16,220 nucleotides of DNA from Stenocarpella maydis (GCA_002270565.1 NQMI01000292.1:1-16220); one strand, 5' to 3'; shown: positions 1 to 8,110, counted from the stretch's first letter. Translations and numbers: made by a program. The notes: a model not told the origin generated them from the letters alone.

Positions 1-1900
1 GTAGGATCTAACCAAGAAGACCTTTCTAGAGGCCAATTATAGCAACTAAGGCCTTAAGGAGGCCCTCTTACATAAAGTTAATAGGGTACTAAGACTTATT
101 ACCTTTTATTTAAAGAAGCTTATAATAGTTAAGCAGAATTGATTAATTATTAATAAGAAGATGCTAGCTATTATAAACTACTTGCAGCAGTAGTATACTA
201 AGGTAAAGAGTATTAATAAGTTCATAATTCTCTTGAATTATAAGAATCTTAAGAAATTTATAATAAAGTAATACCTTTTAAAGCGCGAGGTATAATATGT
301 AAAACTCTCAATAGAATTTCTATTTAACCTGATTTATTAATTAAGTAAGAATGCTATTATCCTGGATGCCTTTTTCTATGGAGACTAGAACTAGATAACC
401 CCTAAAGATATAAAGGTAAGAAATATTTAGATAATTCTGGATTCTATACTAATAAAGTAGCAAATTAACTCTATATAGGTTAAAGGGGTTATAAAGAAGT
501 TAGTTAAGACTAAGGCCTTTAATAATCGGGAACTATAGTAGTTATAGGAGGAAGCTATATAAACAGATATAGGGTATTAGGAAATCTATTAAGTAGTATA
601 AAGAGGTAATTATAAGCTTAAGCCTAAATTACAAATATATATCTAAACTAGCAAATGCTATATAAACTCTAATAGACTCTTATAGCATAGGGAAAGACTT
701 TAAATCCTAAAGGCCTTAATTACTTAAGAGGAAGAATATAAGAAAGCTAGCCCTTAAGACTTAAAAGCTGGTAATCTCTATATAAGACTTATTTAGACCA
801 CCTATAATTCAGTAGTTAATAGGTATCCCAACTAAAAAGGTATAATATCTATAATAAGTTAGCATTTTTACTAGCCCTTAATATAGTAAAAAATCCAGAA
901 ATTTCTATACAACTATAATATTTATAATAGGATAAAGGCCTAAAGGGAAATAAGAAAGGTATACTTAAAGCTACTACTAGTTCCTAATAGATACTATAAG
1001 AAAATCACTATAAACTTTATAATCACCTTCCTAAGTTTAAATACCTAAGACTACTTAAATATACCGTAGCTTAAAGGGTATAAGTATATATAGGTTATTT
1101 GCAACCATTTAAGTAAGAATATTATACTAGAACCTATAGAGACTATAAATACGGAAGCATACATATAGTACTTCCTCTAGTATTAAGCTAGGTATTATAA
1201 GTAGCTAAAGGCTATTATATCTAACTATAGGCCCAACTAAATAAGCTGCTTCTAAAAGCATATATATTAGCTATTAGGAATTAAATAACGCCTTAGTATA
1301 GTATATTACCCTAAGACTAATAAAGAGCTAGAGTATATAAACTAGGAAATTAAGGTATATCTTACAGCTTTTATTAACTAAAACTAGAATAACAAGGTAA
1401 ATTAGCTACCAGCAGCTCAAATAGCCTTGAGGAACCAGAAGAATATAAGTATAGGTATATCTGCATTCTTTATAATAAAGAGGTATAACCCCAACCTAAT
1501 TATCCTAATAATTAAGGATTAAGAGCTAGAGNATTAATAAAGTTCTAATTATTTATATTTCAGTATAGAATAATAAGGCTAGAAAAGGCAGCTAAGATAT
1601 ATCTATTAGAAAACTATTAGTAAGAGTATGGAAGCTAATAATATCAGTATAAGGATTACTTATAAAGGGAAAATATAAGCATCATTATATATAAATATAG
1701 TATAATAAGTAGTATAAACCTTCTTAAAACCTGCATCCTATTATAATTAGCAAAAACTAAAGATAAGGGTATAAAAACTATATAGATTAAGCTAGAAATA
1801 CCTTATAGATCTAGTTAATAGAAAGCTCCTTCTTTATATAAAGGTAGTCCTAATACTTTATAATAAGGGGAGGTATAGTATTATAAGTTTGCTATATTAT
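1..1900 (+). pseudogene. Ty3/gypsy retrotransposon pol remnant (RNase H + integrase), RIP-degraded, 5' cut by window
   Basis: This is the 3' half of a retrotransposon polyprotein that no longer encodes protein. One frame (codons starting at 218, 221 and so on) can be followed from about 218 to 1531 with many stop codons but no frameshift that I can see. In it I read an RNase H end (NYKNLKKF from about 233, family TDHKNLEYF), an integrase zinc-binding region (HFY*P at 863, family HFYWPGM), the integrase core (VICNHLSK near 1094; AIISNYRPN near 1211; YYPKTNKELEYIN near 1304) and a C-terminal LPAAQIAL segment near 1406. The first two catalytic Asp codons of the integrase (1103-1105, 1223-1225) and the RNase H Asp read as Asn, while the integrase Glu (1331-1333) is kept. 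G-to-A and C-to-T changes, with Trp and Gln codons become stops, point to RIP. The family call is firm. The downstream end, about 1900, is approximate because the frame becomes unreadable after the N at 1532. Confidence 0.87.
1532..1532. other. Ambiguous base (N) inside the gypsy remnant
   Basis: This is the only non-ACGT character in the window. It lies just after the last stretch where the integrase frame can be read, so it may be an unresolved base or a collapsed join between repeat copies. Confidence 0.95.
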
Positions 1901-2327
1901 TAGCGGAATCTAATTATATTGGTATAAAAGTTATATACTTTAGCTTAGAAATAAAAATAATAAGAATTATAAACTTTACTACCTATACTAGTATAAGACT
2001 TATAATTAATACTAATAGAGATATAATAGAAATACTTATATTTATTTTTATCCTAAAAAGTTAGAAAACTAAGTAAAAATAGTTAGAAACTATAAACTTA
2101 CCTATTACTATAATTTAAGTAGGTAGATTATAATTATACTAAAAGGTATTTTAAATAAGGCTGAAATTTAGGTTTTTAAGGAGATTTTTATAGACTTCTA
2201 AAGATTAGAGCTGGAAACTATAAACTTTTAATTAAAAGGAGGATACTTATTAGTTTAATTTTATTATTATTAGAAAATAAGGGAAGAAGTATAAAAGCTA
2301 GGAAATTTAAGGATTTAAGTACTTAAG

Positions 2328-2381
2328 ACCTCTAATTAAATCAGGTTAGAGGCTACCTCTAGTTAAATTAGGATAGAGGCG
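2328..2381. repeat. Two adjacent copies of a 27-bp direct repeat
   Basis: Copy one is 2328-2354 and copy two is 2355-2381. Both start ACCTCT and end near AGAGGC. They match at 23 of 27 positions, and two of the four differences are transitions. Each unit is itself partly palindromic (CCTCT...AGAGG). Confidence 0.75.
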
Positions 2382-2413
2382 GGCCCCTAATTAATTGTAG
2401 TTAGCAGCCCGCC
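2378..2413. repeat. GC-rich inverted repeat (potential stem-loop)
   Basis: Perfect 7-base arms, GGCGGGC at 2378-2384 and GCCCGCC at 2407-2413, are separated by 22 mostly AT bases. It stands out as a GC pocket inside AT-rich DNA, just after the direct repeats. The role is unknown. Confidence 0.6.
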
Positions 2414-2462
2414 TAGATCGGAATCAAATCCAATTTAATTAACAGTTATGTGACTGGTTTTA

Positions 2463-2476
2463 GAGGAGGAGGATAA
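2463..2476 (+). other. Candidate polypurine tract of the gypsy element
   Basis: AGAGGAGGAGGATAA-like purine run directly before the proposed LTR. In Ty3/gypsy elements the plus-strand primer lies immediately 5' of the 3' LTR, and both position and orientation agree with the pol remnant upstream. Confidence 0.5.
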
Positions 2477-2656
2477 TATTATAGGGTGGAACCCTAGGTG
2501 TTAGCGCGGTCCGGCTTCCTCCGGACCCACTTGGGATTCCGCACACAAGAGCGCGGATTCCGGACTTACAGGATTTTCCTTCTACTTTTTCTTTCCTTAT
2601 CAAACCTAGCTTAGCTACGGCCAATATACAGCGTTAGCTTATATGCACCCGTTACA
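2477..2656 (+). repeat. Probable 3' LTR of the gypsy element (about 180 bp)
   Basis: The segment starts TATTATAGGGTG directly after the purine tract and ends CACCCGTTACA. The two ends are imperfect inverted repeats of each other, as LTR ends are. The expected initial TG reads TA, which a single G-to-A RIP change would explain. The body is richer in GC than its surroundings (2501-2580). The matching 5' LTR lies outside the window, so identity between LTRs and the target duplication cannot be checked. An alternative start is TGTTAG at 2499. Confidence 0.45.
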
Positions 2657-3008
2657 GCCTATAGTTAACTAATCATCTGCTATCTAATTAGTGGCTGACT
2701 AAGCAATAGTCCCTTATGCATTTGCTATAAGTGAAGTACTTTTAAGTAGTAATAATAAGAAAAGAGTATTTAAATAATAAAAAGAATGCTTGAATTTAGT
2801 ATATAATAAAGGGGTTTTATATAAAAGCTAGGCTTATAACTATTATAATTTTAAGTATAGTATATTAAATAGAGTAACTTAACTTAGTTTCTAAGTACTA
2901 CAGCTAGTAGGTAAGTAATGCTCCTTTATATACAGAATAAGCGTAAGAATAGTGGGCCCCTACGAGCCCCTGATTCGTGACAGTACCCCCTATCACGCCC
3001 GTACATAG
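2657..3008. other. AT-rich interval with a possible reverse-orientation LTR boundary near 2982
   Basis: No gene was seen. On the minus strand, AGGGGGTAC (2983-2991) is followed at 2982 by TGTCACG. This resembles a polypurine tract next to an LTR start, and a TATATAAAG-like sequence follows at about 2925-2935. The other end of such an LTR was not found, so this could equally be chance or a fragment. Confidence 0.3.
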
Positions 3009-3344
3009 ATGGCCCTCTTCTTTATAGCCAACGTCGGACCTGTGCTTTACATCATCTTCCAGTGCACTCCGGTCTCATCTGGACAGAAGGCGAGCGCTGG
3101 AGCGTCGAACCTGCCCTTCCCCCAGAGTTCAAGAAAGAACTATGAACAATTTTTGAATGGAAGAGATGTTGAGATGGGCACCTTCAGTGGCGCCTACAGA
3201 GGCCTCGTTCAAGATTCGGAGGATCCGCGGACTAGCAGCGTGTTGAGCGAGGATCAAATTGTGTATGAGGCAAAGAAGTACTATATTGGTAAGAAGGGCA
3301 TTATTCTGAGTCAACAAGTTGATGCCGACCGTTCTGGCTTTTAG
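3009..3344 (+). CDS. Hypothetical 111-residue ORF, unrecognised
   Basis: An ATG-to-TAG frame in balanced-composition DNA between two mobile elements. I do not recognise the protein. A hydrophobic N-terminal stretch (residues 1 to about 20, with FFIANVGPVLYIIF) could be a membrane segment or signal anchor. The remainder is polar and charged, ending in a Lys/Tyr-rich region (EAKKYYIGKKG). A stop lies directly before the ATG. A fungal-type intron is possible at 3289-3344 (GTAAGA to TTTTAG, 56 bp), so the true 3' end may differ, but splicing there meets a stop at once. It could be a small gene, the remnant of a larger membrane protein, or a chance ORF. Shadow ORFs of similar length exist elsewhere in this window, so length alone proves nothing. 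Confidence 0.3.
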   Translation: MALFFIANVGPVLYIIFQCTPVSSGQKASAGASNLPFPQSSRKNYEQFLNGRDVEMGTFSGAYRGLVQDSEDPRTSSVLSEDQIVYEAKKYYIGKKGIILSQQVDADRSGF

Positions 3345-3568
3345 TATAAGCAATGTTCTCGCTTGAGTTTGATATCCCCGAGGCTACCAGTATTCTTATC
3401 ATGTCTAAGTATTCTTAATTCATGCACTCGAGAGGTATGGCCATGAATATGTACTATTGATTCCAGAAGACTCTGATTTGAGTTATACGATTTGTTGTGA
3501 CATCCCGCAAATCCAACAATCAGGCGTTCCAACAGTGATATAATTACAAATATTCAGTGATAGTTACC

Positions 3569-3570
3569 TA
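3569..3570. repeat. TA target-site duplication, left
   Basis: The dinucleotide TA directly precedes the left inverted repeat and is matched by TA at 5420-5421 after the right one. TA duplication is the rule for Tc1/mariner and pogo elements. Confidence 0.75.
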
Positions 3571-3618
3571 ACATGGTGGACCCCCATTCCGCACCCCCCC
3601 TGATTCTGACCACCCTCC
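3571..3618 (+). repeat. Left terminal inverted repeat of the Fot1-like element
   Basis: Starts ACATGGTGGACCCCCATTCC and continues with a run of seven C. It is identical to the reverse complement of the right end for the first 36 bases, with four mismatches by position 48. The first three mismatches are transitions (T here against C; A against G; T against C), as RIP would leave. Confidence 0.93.
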
Positions 3619-3645
3619 TCGTTAATAATGCTACTATTCCCAACT

Positions 3646-5258
3646 TCAATTGCCCGCCATAATGATGACCGATCCCTCTCTTGTTGGTATTGATGAATCA
3701 TCAGAATTATTGCTATTAGGGGATATCTCGCCGGCTTTAATTTTAGCCTTCTAAATAGCCTTAATATTAGCGAAAGCTGCATTTAGGTTAATTATGACCT
3801 TCTTCCTCTTGAACTTCTTGCTGGCTTTAATTTAACTCTCCAGCTGCTCGTTTTTTCATGAGGATATCATTAAATCATACTCTTTCTGGTTATATGCTTT
3901 AATGATTTTTCTGAAGAGTTCTCATTATGTGGGGCTTGAGTATTTGTCACGTGTGTAAATATACACTATAGACCTTAATTTGCGTAACTGCTTAGGGGTC
4001 TTAAAAATAGGCTTATAGACCTGGGAAAAGACCGTAGTGTGCCGTTCTTATTGATGAAGCTATTCCTAGTACCAGAATTATCAGAATTGTCTTCCCTCTA
4101 GCGGTTTTTAAGGATATGGTTGCTAGAGAGCCCTCTAACCTTATTAACCGGCTATAGCCTTATTGCTCTCCACCCAGAATGAATATTTAAAGCCGTTAGT
4201 GCCTCCTCTCAAGCCTTATAATAGCAATAGAGGAATCACTATTTGGCCATAACTAAAGAGGAATCATATGCCTTAAGGAGGTATAATTGTTTCCGGAATG
4301 CCCTCTTTAGTGGGCCAAATATAGCTATATTAAGGGGCTGCAGAATGTGTGTTATATGAGCTGGCAAAAAGATGATATATATTTTATTCAAGAAGCACTC
4401 CTATATAAAATCAAGCGTTATATAGGTATGGTGCCTGTTGATAACTAATAATTACTACTTATTAGGGTCCCTTGGCTTTATTTGAGGAATGAAGACTCTC
4501 CTTACTTACTTAAGGGCAATTTTTTCCTTTATTTATCCCTCCTTTATAGATGTGAATTGCTAGCCCTTAAAATCTTTAAGGGCTATAGGAAACTACTGCT
4601 GCTGAATGCTCTTCCCTTTGAATATAATTAATGGGGTAAGTTGCTTGCCTAGAGCATTAATACACTTGAGGAAGGAGGTCCACGCTTGAGAATTATAATC
4701 CAATTGGGAAATGGGGCTACCCTTTGAATAGCTGAAGATAAGGGCTTCCTTTGAGCGACCCTCTATAAGCCCCCCCTTGTTAGCGTTCTAGTGGTTGCCT
4801 GGTTTAATAGACTTGATAATAGGCAGCTGGAGGAGGTTAAACTAAGCCCTGATATTCTTCCTTGTAGCTGCTTGAATCCTTAAGACTTTAATATATTGAT
4901 TCTTCCTTAATTAAAGCTCTGGATGATGAGAGAGGAAGCCCTAAAGCTATTGCTTTCTGAGGGGAGGGTGGTCTTTATTCGGGAAGGCTAGCCGGGCTGC
5001 TAGACCCTGCAAATTAAATCGATTAAGGCTAACCCTTAATTGGCTCTGGTTGATAATAAATAGAGCTAATGTATTCTCTTGATAGTTAGAAAGAAGTCTC
5101 TGATAGCGGGAAGCCTTATGATGGCTTATGCTGCCCTTAAGGTGATTATGAAGAGTAGTCTTGGGAATATGCTACGCTTTGGAGGCCCCTTGTAGGGATA
5201 TTCTGTTGATAATCGCGTTAACTGTAGTTTGTAGCTTATCTTTTGTATATGGCTTCAT
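3646..5258 (-). pseudogene. Fot1/pogo-like transposase pseudogene (DDE_1 family)
   Basis: Reading starts at the ATG at 5258-5256 (MKPYT...). The N-terminus resembles the pipsqueak-type helix-turn-helix of this family (IPKTTLHN), followed by a CENP-B-like DNA-binding segment (LQGLAARLAF). The catalytic domain carries GLIEGRSKEALIF, LTPLIIFKGKS, a degraded DGHxS block and FLPAHITHILQPLN, then FGPLKRAFRKQ. A basic C-terminal tail (KASKKFKRKK) ends at a TGA at 3648-3646. The span of 1613 nt fits about 538 codons, near the usual length. It is dead: many in-frame stops (several at expected Trp positions), one net frameshift between about 4100 and 3930, and Asn codons where the family has each of its three catalytic Asp. 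It has no intact product and no sign of expression. Confidence 0.92.
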
Positions 5259-5371
5259 AATAGTCTAATTGAGTTGGTGAAGAAGTTTGGTGTCTGGGAA
5301 AAAATCCCTTGTTGAGGAATTGAAGTTTTTATATGGGGGGTTGCTAGACGCGTATACCGCGTCACGCGAAT

Positions 5372-5419
5372 GTGGGGCGGTCGGAATCAGGGGGGGTGCG
5401 GAATGGGGGTCCACCATGT
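5372..5419 (-). repeat. Right terminal inverted repeat of the Fot1-like element
   Basis: Ends GGGGGTCCACCATGT at 5419. It is the reverse complement of the left end, perfect over the outer 36 bases. It is closer to the start of the transposase than the left repeat. Confidence 0.93.
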
Positions 5420-5421
5420 TA
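5420..5421. repeat. TA target-site duplication, right
   Basis: Matches the TA at 3569-3570 and completes the target duplication around the transposon. Confidence 0.75.
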
Positions 5422-5718
5422 TTCAAATCAAGCTTCCCGATGACTAGTGAAACAGATGGAACCTGGGCTGCCTTTGTGTTTTGAAGTGGCGACGCCGCAG
5501 GCGCAGACGCGAATCTGTGGAATCAAGGAACGTGGACAGCGGCCTTTGAGATTGCGCCCGTACACTTTGGTGTTGGACTTGGGGACAACACTACCCCTCT
5601 ACGCCACTTGGCTGCAAGGCAAGAGCACGATAAATGTAGTTATATTGTATGCGACACCGTTTCGCTTCAGAGACGTACATAGGGGACGTTCGCTTAATTT
5701 GCTAGATCCGTCCACGTC
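5422..5718. other. 3' flank of the monooxygenase gene
   Basis: Balanced-composition DNA between the transposon and the monooxygenase stop codon. Long overlapping frames run through it on the + strand (for example 5447-5779), but they are antisense to the last exon and resemble nothing I know. It probably contains the 3' UTR. I see no clear AATAAA signal on the minus strand. Confidence 0.45.
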
Positions 5719-7684
5719 CTACACGAAACTGAAACCCGGATATCCGTTCGCTGCGACTTCATTCAATTTCGCGCAATAATTAGGAACACCACCCAGATAA
5801 AACAGCGGCTCTCGTCTCTTCTCGGGAATGTTGTCTCCCATATACCACTACGTTGCGATAGTAAGTGGCCCGTTGTATTCTCTTTCGGCGGGTTAAAGGT
5901 ATGGAGGGAATAGAGCATACCGATTTTGTGCCAGGTACCAAAGTCAGGCTCGCGAGATCCAAGATGGTCTGCCGCCAGTCCTCCTCGTATGCTTTCTCCA
6001 CGACCACCTTTATCTCACCGGCCCTTTCCATACGGCTGATCAACCCCACGACCCAATCTCCCTGAATCTGTGCGCACTTGTATATCCGAAAGAGTCAGCT
6101 GTACCATAAACACACGCGCGCGCGGAGGGGACCCCGGGGGGGGGGGTTGCACAGAATGCGATGGCGTTATCTTCCCACGGAACCTGGTAGAGCTCCGGAA
6201 CCAGGGCATGTGGTATACGTGCAGAACCTATCAGGAGGTGTCGGATCCGTAAAAAGGATTTTGTCGCTGAAAGATTGGAAATATTCGTTGGGGCTTACTT
6301 ACAGTTGGTCCGTTGCAAAGAGCCGTGGGCCCCTGAGGGCCATAAGTAAAGAATAGGTTGGGAAACCCAGCAACTGCCATGCCGAGATATGTCCGAGTCC
6401 CATTTCTCCAATATTCTGCCAGAGTCTCCCCGGAGGTGTTCTTGATATCGATTTGCTTGAGTCCACCGGTCGCACTGTCGAAGCCAGTAGCGCAGATGAT
6501 GTAATCGAATTCCCACGCTTTCTCAGTGGTCCTGATGCCGCTTTCAATGATAGCCTCGATTGGGGTCGAATTGACATCCACAATATTGATGTGGGGCTTG
6601 TTGAAGATCTCGAAGAAACCTTGCTCGAGCGGGACTCTCTTGCAGCCAAAGCTGTAAGGTGCCGCCATCGGTGCAAGGAGGTCTCTCATCCGAGGGTCAT
6701 GAATCCTTGCACGAGTCTTTTCCCTCCAGAAAGCGTATGCTTCGTCATTTGCAGCCTTGACACGCAGCATATCCTGATAGTTCGCCAGCCAGAACTTGAA
6801 GTCGCCCTCTTCCCAAAGGGACTCGTAGAAAGACTGCCTCTGTTCAGAGGTATCGTCGAATGTGTTTCGACCAACAGGACTGAAGGAAAACCCGCTGAAA
6901 GACAGGGGACGGCCCTTGAAAAGATCAGGGTACGCCTCACGTCCGATTGCCTGCTTATCATCCTGGTAATTCACCTGCTTCAGAGGTAATGCTGTGTTGG
7001 GAGTTCGTTGGAAAATGACAAGCTCGCCGGCGATCGAGCTGAGCTCCGTTGCTAGTTGAACCCCAGTTGCGCCAGTGCCAATCACGGCGACCCTTTTCCC
7101 CTTCAGGTCCAAACCATCGCGTGGCCAGTAAGACGGATGAATGAAGGTTCCCTTGAATGTCTCTATGCCGTCCCAGTTTGGGATGTATCGTTTAGCAGCA
7201 AATCCGACGTTCAAAAGAAGGTACCTAGCCGTGTAGAATTCTCTCTGCTGAGTATGAATTGTCCAGAGGCACTGCAAATCGTCCCAACTGGCAGAGTCCA
7301 CAAAGGCGTTGAACTGAGTGTCCTTTTCTAGGTCCCATCTTGATATGAGGTTAAGACTAGTGTCTTCAATTGAACGAGAGGAACACCAATAACTCACACT
7401 CTCGCCACATGTTGGAAATAAGCACGCAGCTCACAGGAGTCGGGATATCTCTGCTTCCAGGTCCAGGTGCTCCACAGAGCTGGGTCGTCGAACTCGTAAT
7501 GGGGGATGGAGCTGTCCGTACGAGCTCCAGGATACCTATTCCAGTGCCAAACACCGCCATAATCACTACCACTTTCGAGCAGCTTCGTCTTGTAACCCAG
7601 GTCTCTGAAACGCTTCAGCTGGTATATACCACCAAACCCAGCTCCGACAACAAGAACATCGAACTTTCCAACATAATTCGACAT
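5719..7684 (-). CDS. Type I Baeyer-Villiger monooxygenase (FAD/NADPH), four exons, intact
   Basis: Predicted flavoenzyme that inserts one oxygen of O2 next to a ketone, giving an ester or lactone, using FAD and NADPH, probably in the cytosol. Exons 7684-7398, 7338-6303, 6076-5921 and 5847-5719 join to 536 codons including the stop (535 residues, normal for the family). Visible motifs: FAD-binding GAGFGG (14-19), NRYPGARTD (49-57), the Baeyer-Villiger fingerprint FKGTFIHPSYWP (157-168, FxGxxxHxxxWP), NADPH-binding GTGATG (183-188), CKRVP with the probable catalytic Arg330, CATGFD (378-383) and C-terminal WYMGDNIP (494-501). The start is the ATG that places the FAD motif at the usual distance. 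No ATG lies between it and the TATA-like site. The joined exons restore family order at each splice. It most resembles cyclohexanone or phenylacetone monooxygenase-type enzymes. The substrate cannot be told. No partner genes are in view, and no RIP damage is seen. Confidence 0.94.
5848..5920 (-). other. Intron 3 of the monooxygenase gene (73 bp)
   Basis: Donor GTATGC, acceptor CGTAG, phase 0. It joins ...VPGTKS to WYMGDNIP..., a block that is continuous in Baeyer-Villiger monooxygenases. Reading through without splicing gives a wrong C-terminus. A CTTACT-like branch site lies about 20 nt before the acceptor. Confidence 0.88.
6077..6302 (-). other. Intron 2 of the monooxygenase gene (226 bp, long)
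   Basis: Donor GTAAGT, acceptor TACAAG, branch site CTGAC just before the acceptor, phase 0. Splicing joins LCNGPT to CAQIQGDWVV, matching the conserved NGPTCA-QGDW block. It is three to four times longer than the other two introns and contains unusual simple-sequence tracts (see findings). Confidence 0.87.
7339..7397 (-). other. Intron 1 of the monooxygenase gene (59 bp)
   Basis: Donor GTGAGT, acceptor ATCAAG, TTAAC-type branch site about 10 nt before the acceptor, phase 2 (GT|A gives Val96). It joins YFQHVARV to WDLEKDTQFN, in line with the family, and removes a frame change. Confidence 0.9.
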
Positions 7685-7849
7685 GGGAGCCTATGATATA
7701 ATAAGACAATAAGAAGTAGTAATTATATCGTGACAGATGTTGATTAGTATTTATTATACTTGTGGTCGTGGGACAAAGCCAGAATATTGCGTATTCAGCA
7801 ATGACCAGCAAAAGTGCCTCCGAGGAAGGAAGCAGGCAGCCGTAAGGAC

Positions 7850-7857
7850 CTATATAG
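7850..7857 (-). promoter_or_regulatory. TATA-like element upstream of the monooxygenase
   Basis: CCTATATAGG-type sequence about 166 bp upstream of the start codon on the minus strand. The intervening segment has no upstream ATG, which fits a leader beginning shortly after it. Confidence 0.4.
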
Positions 7858-7908
7858 GTACCAGTGTTGCGGAGAAATAGCCAAGCTCCCGAAGGAAGGG
7901 TGATAGCT

Positions 7909-7946
7909 GCACTTCTGGACTCAACAACCTTGAAACCCAGAAGTGC
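7909..7946. repeat. Perfect 10-bp inverted repeat in the promoter region
   Basis: GCACTTCTGG at 7909-7918 and CCAGAAGTGC at 7937-7946, with an 18-base spacer. It is nested inside a wider 8-bp pair, TAGGTACC (7855-7862) and GGTACCTA (7950-7957). It could be a site for a dimeric regulator or a small hairpin. No function is shown. Confidence 0.6.
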
Positions 7947-8110
7947 ATGGGTACCTAATTTGCGCTGCTGCGGCGTAGACCCGTCTGGACAACGGCAAAA
8001 GTTTTAGCGGCAGCCGGTGTAGGAAGTACTATGCGATCACTCGCACATTCATTTGTGCATCACTGGTAGGAGAAGGGAAGAGGAGGGTGACAGGTCAGTG
8101 GGAAAAGTAA

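Larger units (their letters stand above)
1900..2462. other. AT-rich spacer between gypsy pol and its 3' end, no gene seen
   Basis: No readable frame or RNA gene was seen. The stretch is dominated by TA steps, as expected of RIP. Towards its right side it holds a 27-bp direct repeat and a GC-rich stem-loop, annotated separately. It is probably the untranslated 3' part of the gypsy element, leading into the polypurine tract at 2463. Confidence 0.5.
3571..5419 (-). mobile_element. Full-length, RIP-inactivated pogo/Fot1-like DNA transposon
   Basis: A 1849-bp element bounded by long terminal inverted repeats and TA duplications, with one minus-strand transposase pseudogene filling most of the interior. 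Size, TIR type, TA target and transposase class all agree with the Fot1/pogo branch of the Tc1/mariner superfamily, whose fungal members are usually just under 2 kb. Both ends are present, so the copy inserted whole and was then mutated in place. It lies about 300 bp beyond the stop codon of the monooxygenase gene. It cannot move on its own transposase. Confidence 0.92.

Noticed and set aside
3564..3782. 72-codon minus-strand ORF over the left TIR
   Set aside because: It is in a different frame from the transposase C-terminal tail (KASKKFKRKK to the TGA at 3648-3646) and runs through the inverted repeat, so it is a shadow.
5287..5484. 65-codon + strand ORF crossing the right TIR
   Set aside because: It spans the transposon boundary, and no domain is seen.
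5447..5779. 110-codon + strand ORF next to the transposon
   Set aside because: It overlaps the last monooxygenase exon in antisense and has no recognisable domain. It shows that ORFs of this length arise by chance here.
5780..6049. Minus-strand ORF of 89 codons as a separate small gene
   Set aside because: Its first part is exon 3 of the monooxygenase. Its second part is read-through of intron 3 and then exon 4 in a wrong frame. Splicing at 5920/5848 restores the family C-terminus.
6070..6356. Overlapping + strand ORFs across intron 2
   Set aside because: They are produced by the GC-rich simple-sequence block in the intron and have no protein features.
6453..6989. 178-codon ORF on the + strand, among the longest frames in the window
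   Set aside because: It is antisense to exon 2 of the monooxygenase, whose motifs are unmistakable. Its translation resembles nothing known.
6231..7397. 388-codon minus-strand ORF as the complete monooxygenase
   Set aside because: It begins inside intron 1 and ends inside intron 2, so it lacks the FAD-binding N-terminus and the true C-terminus.
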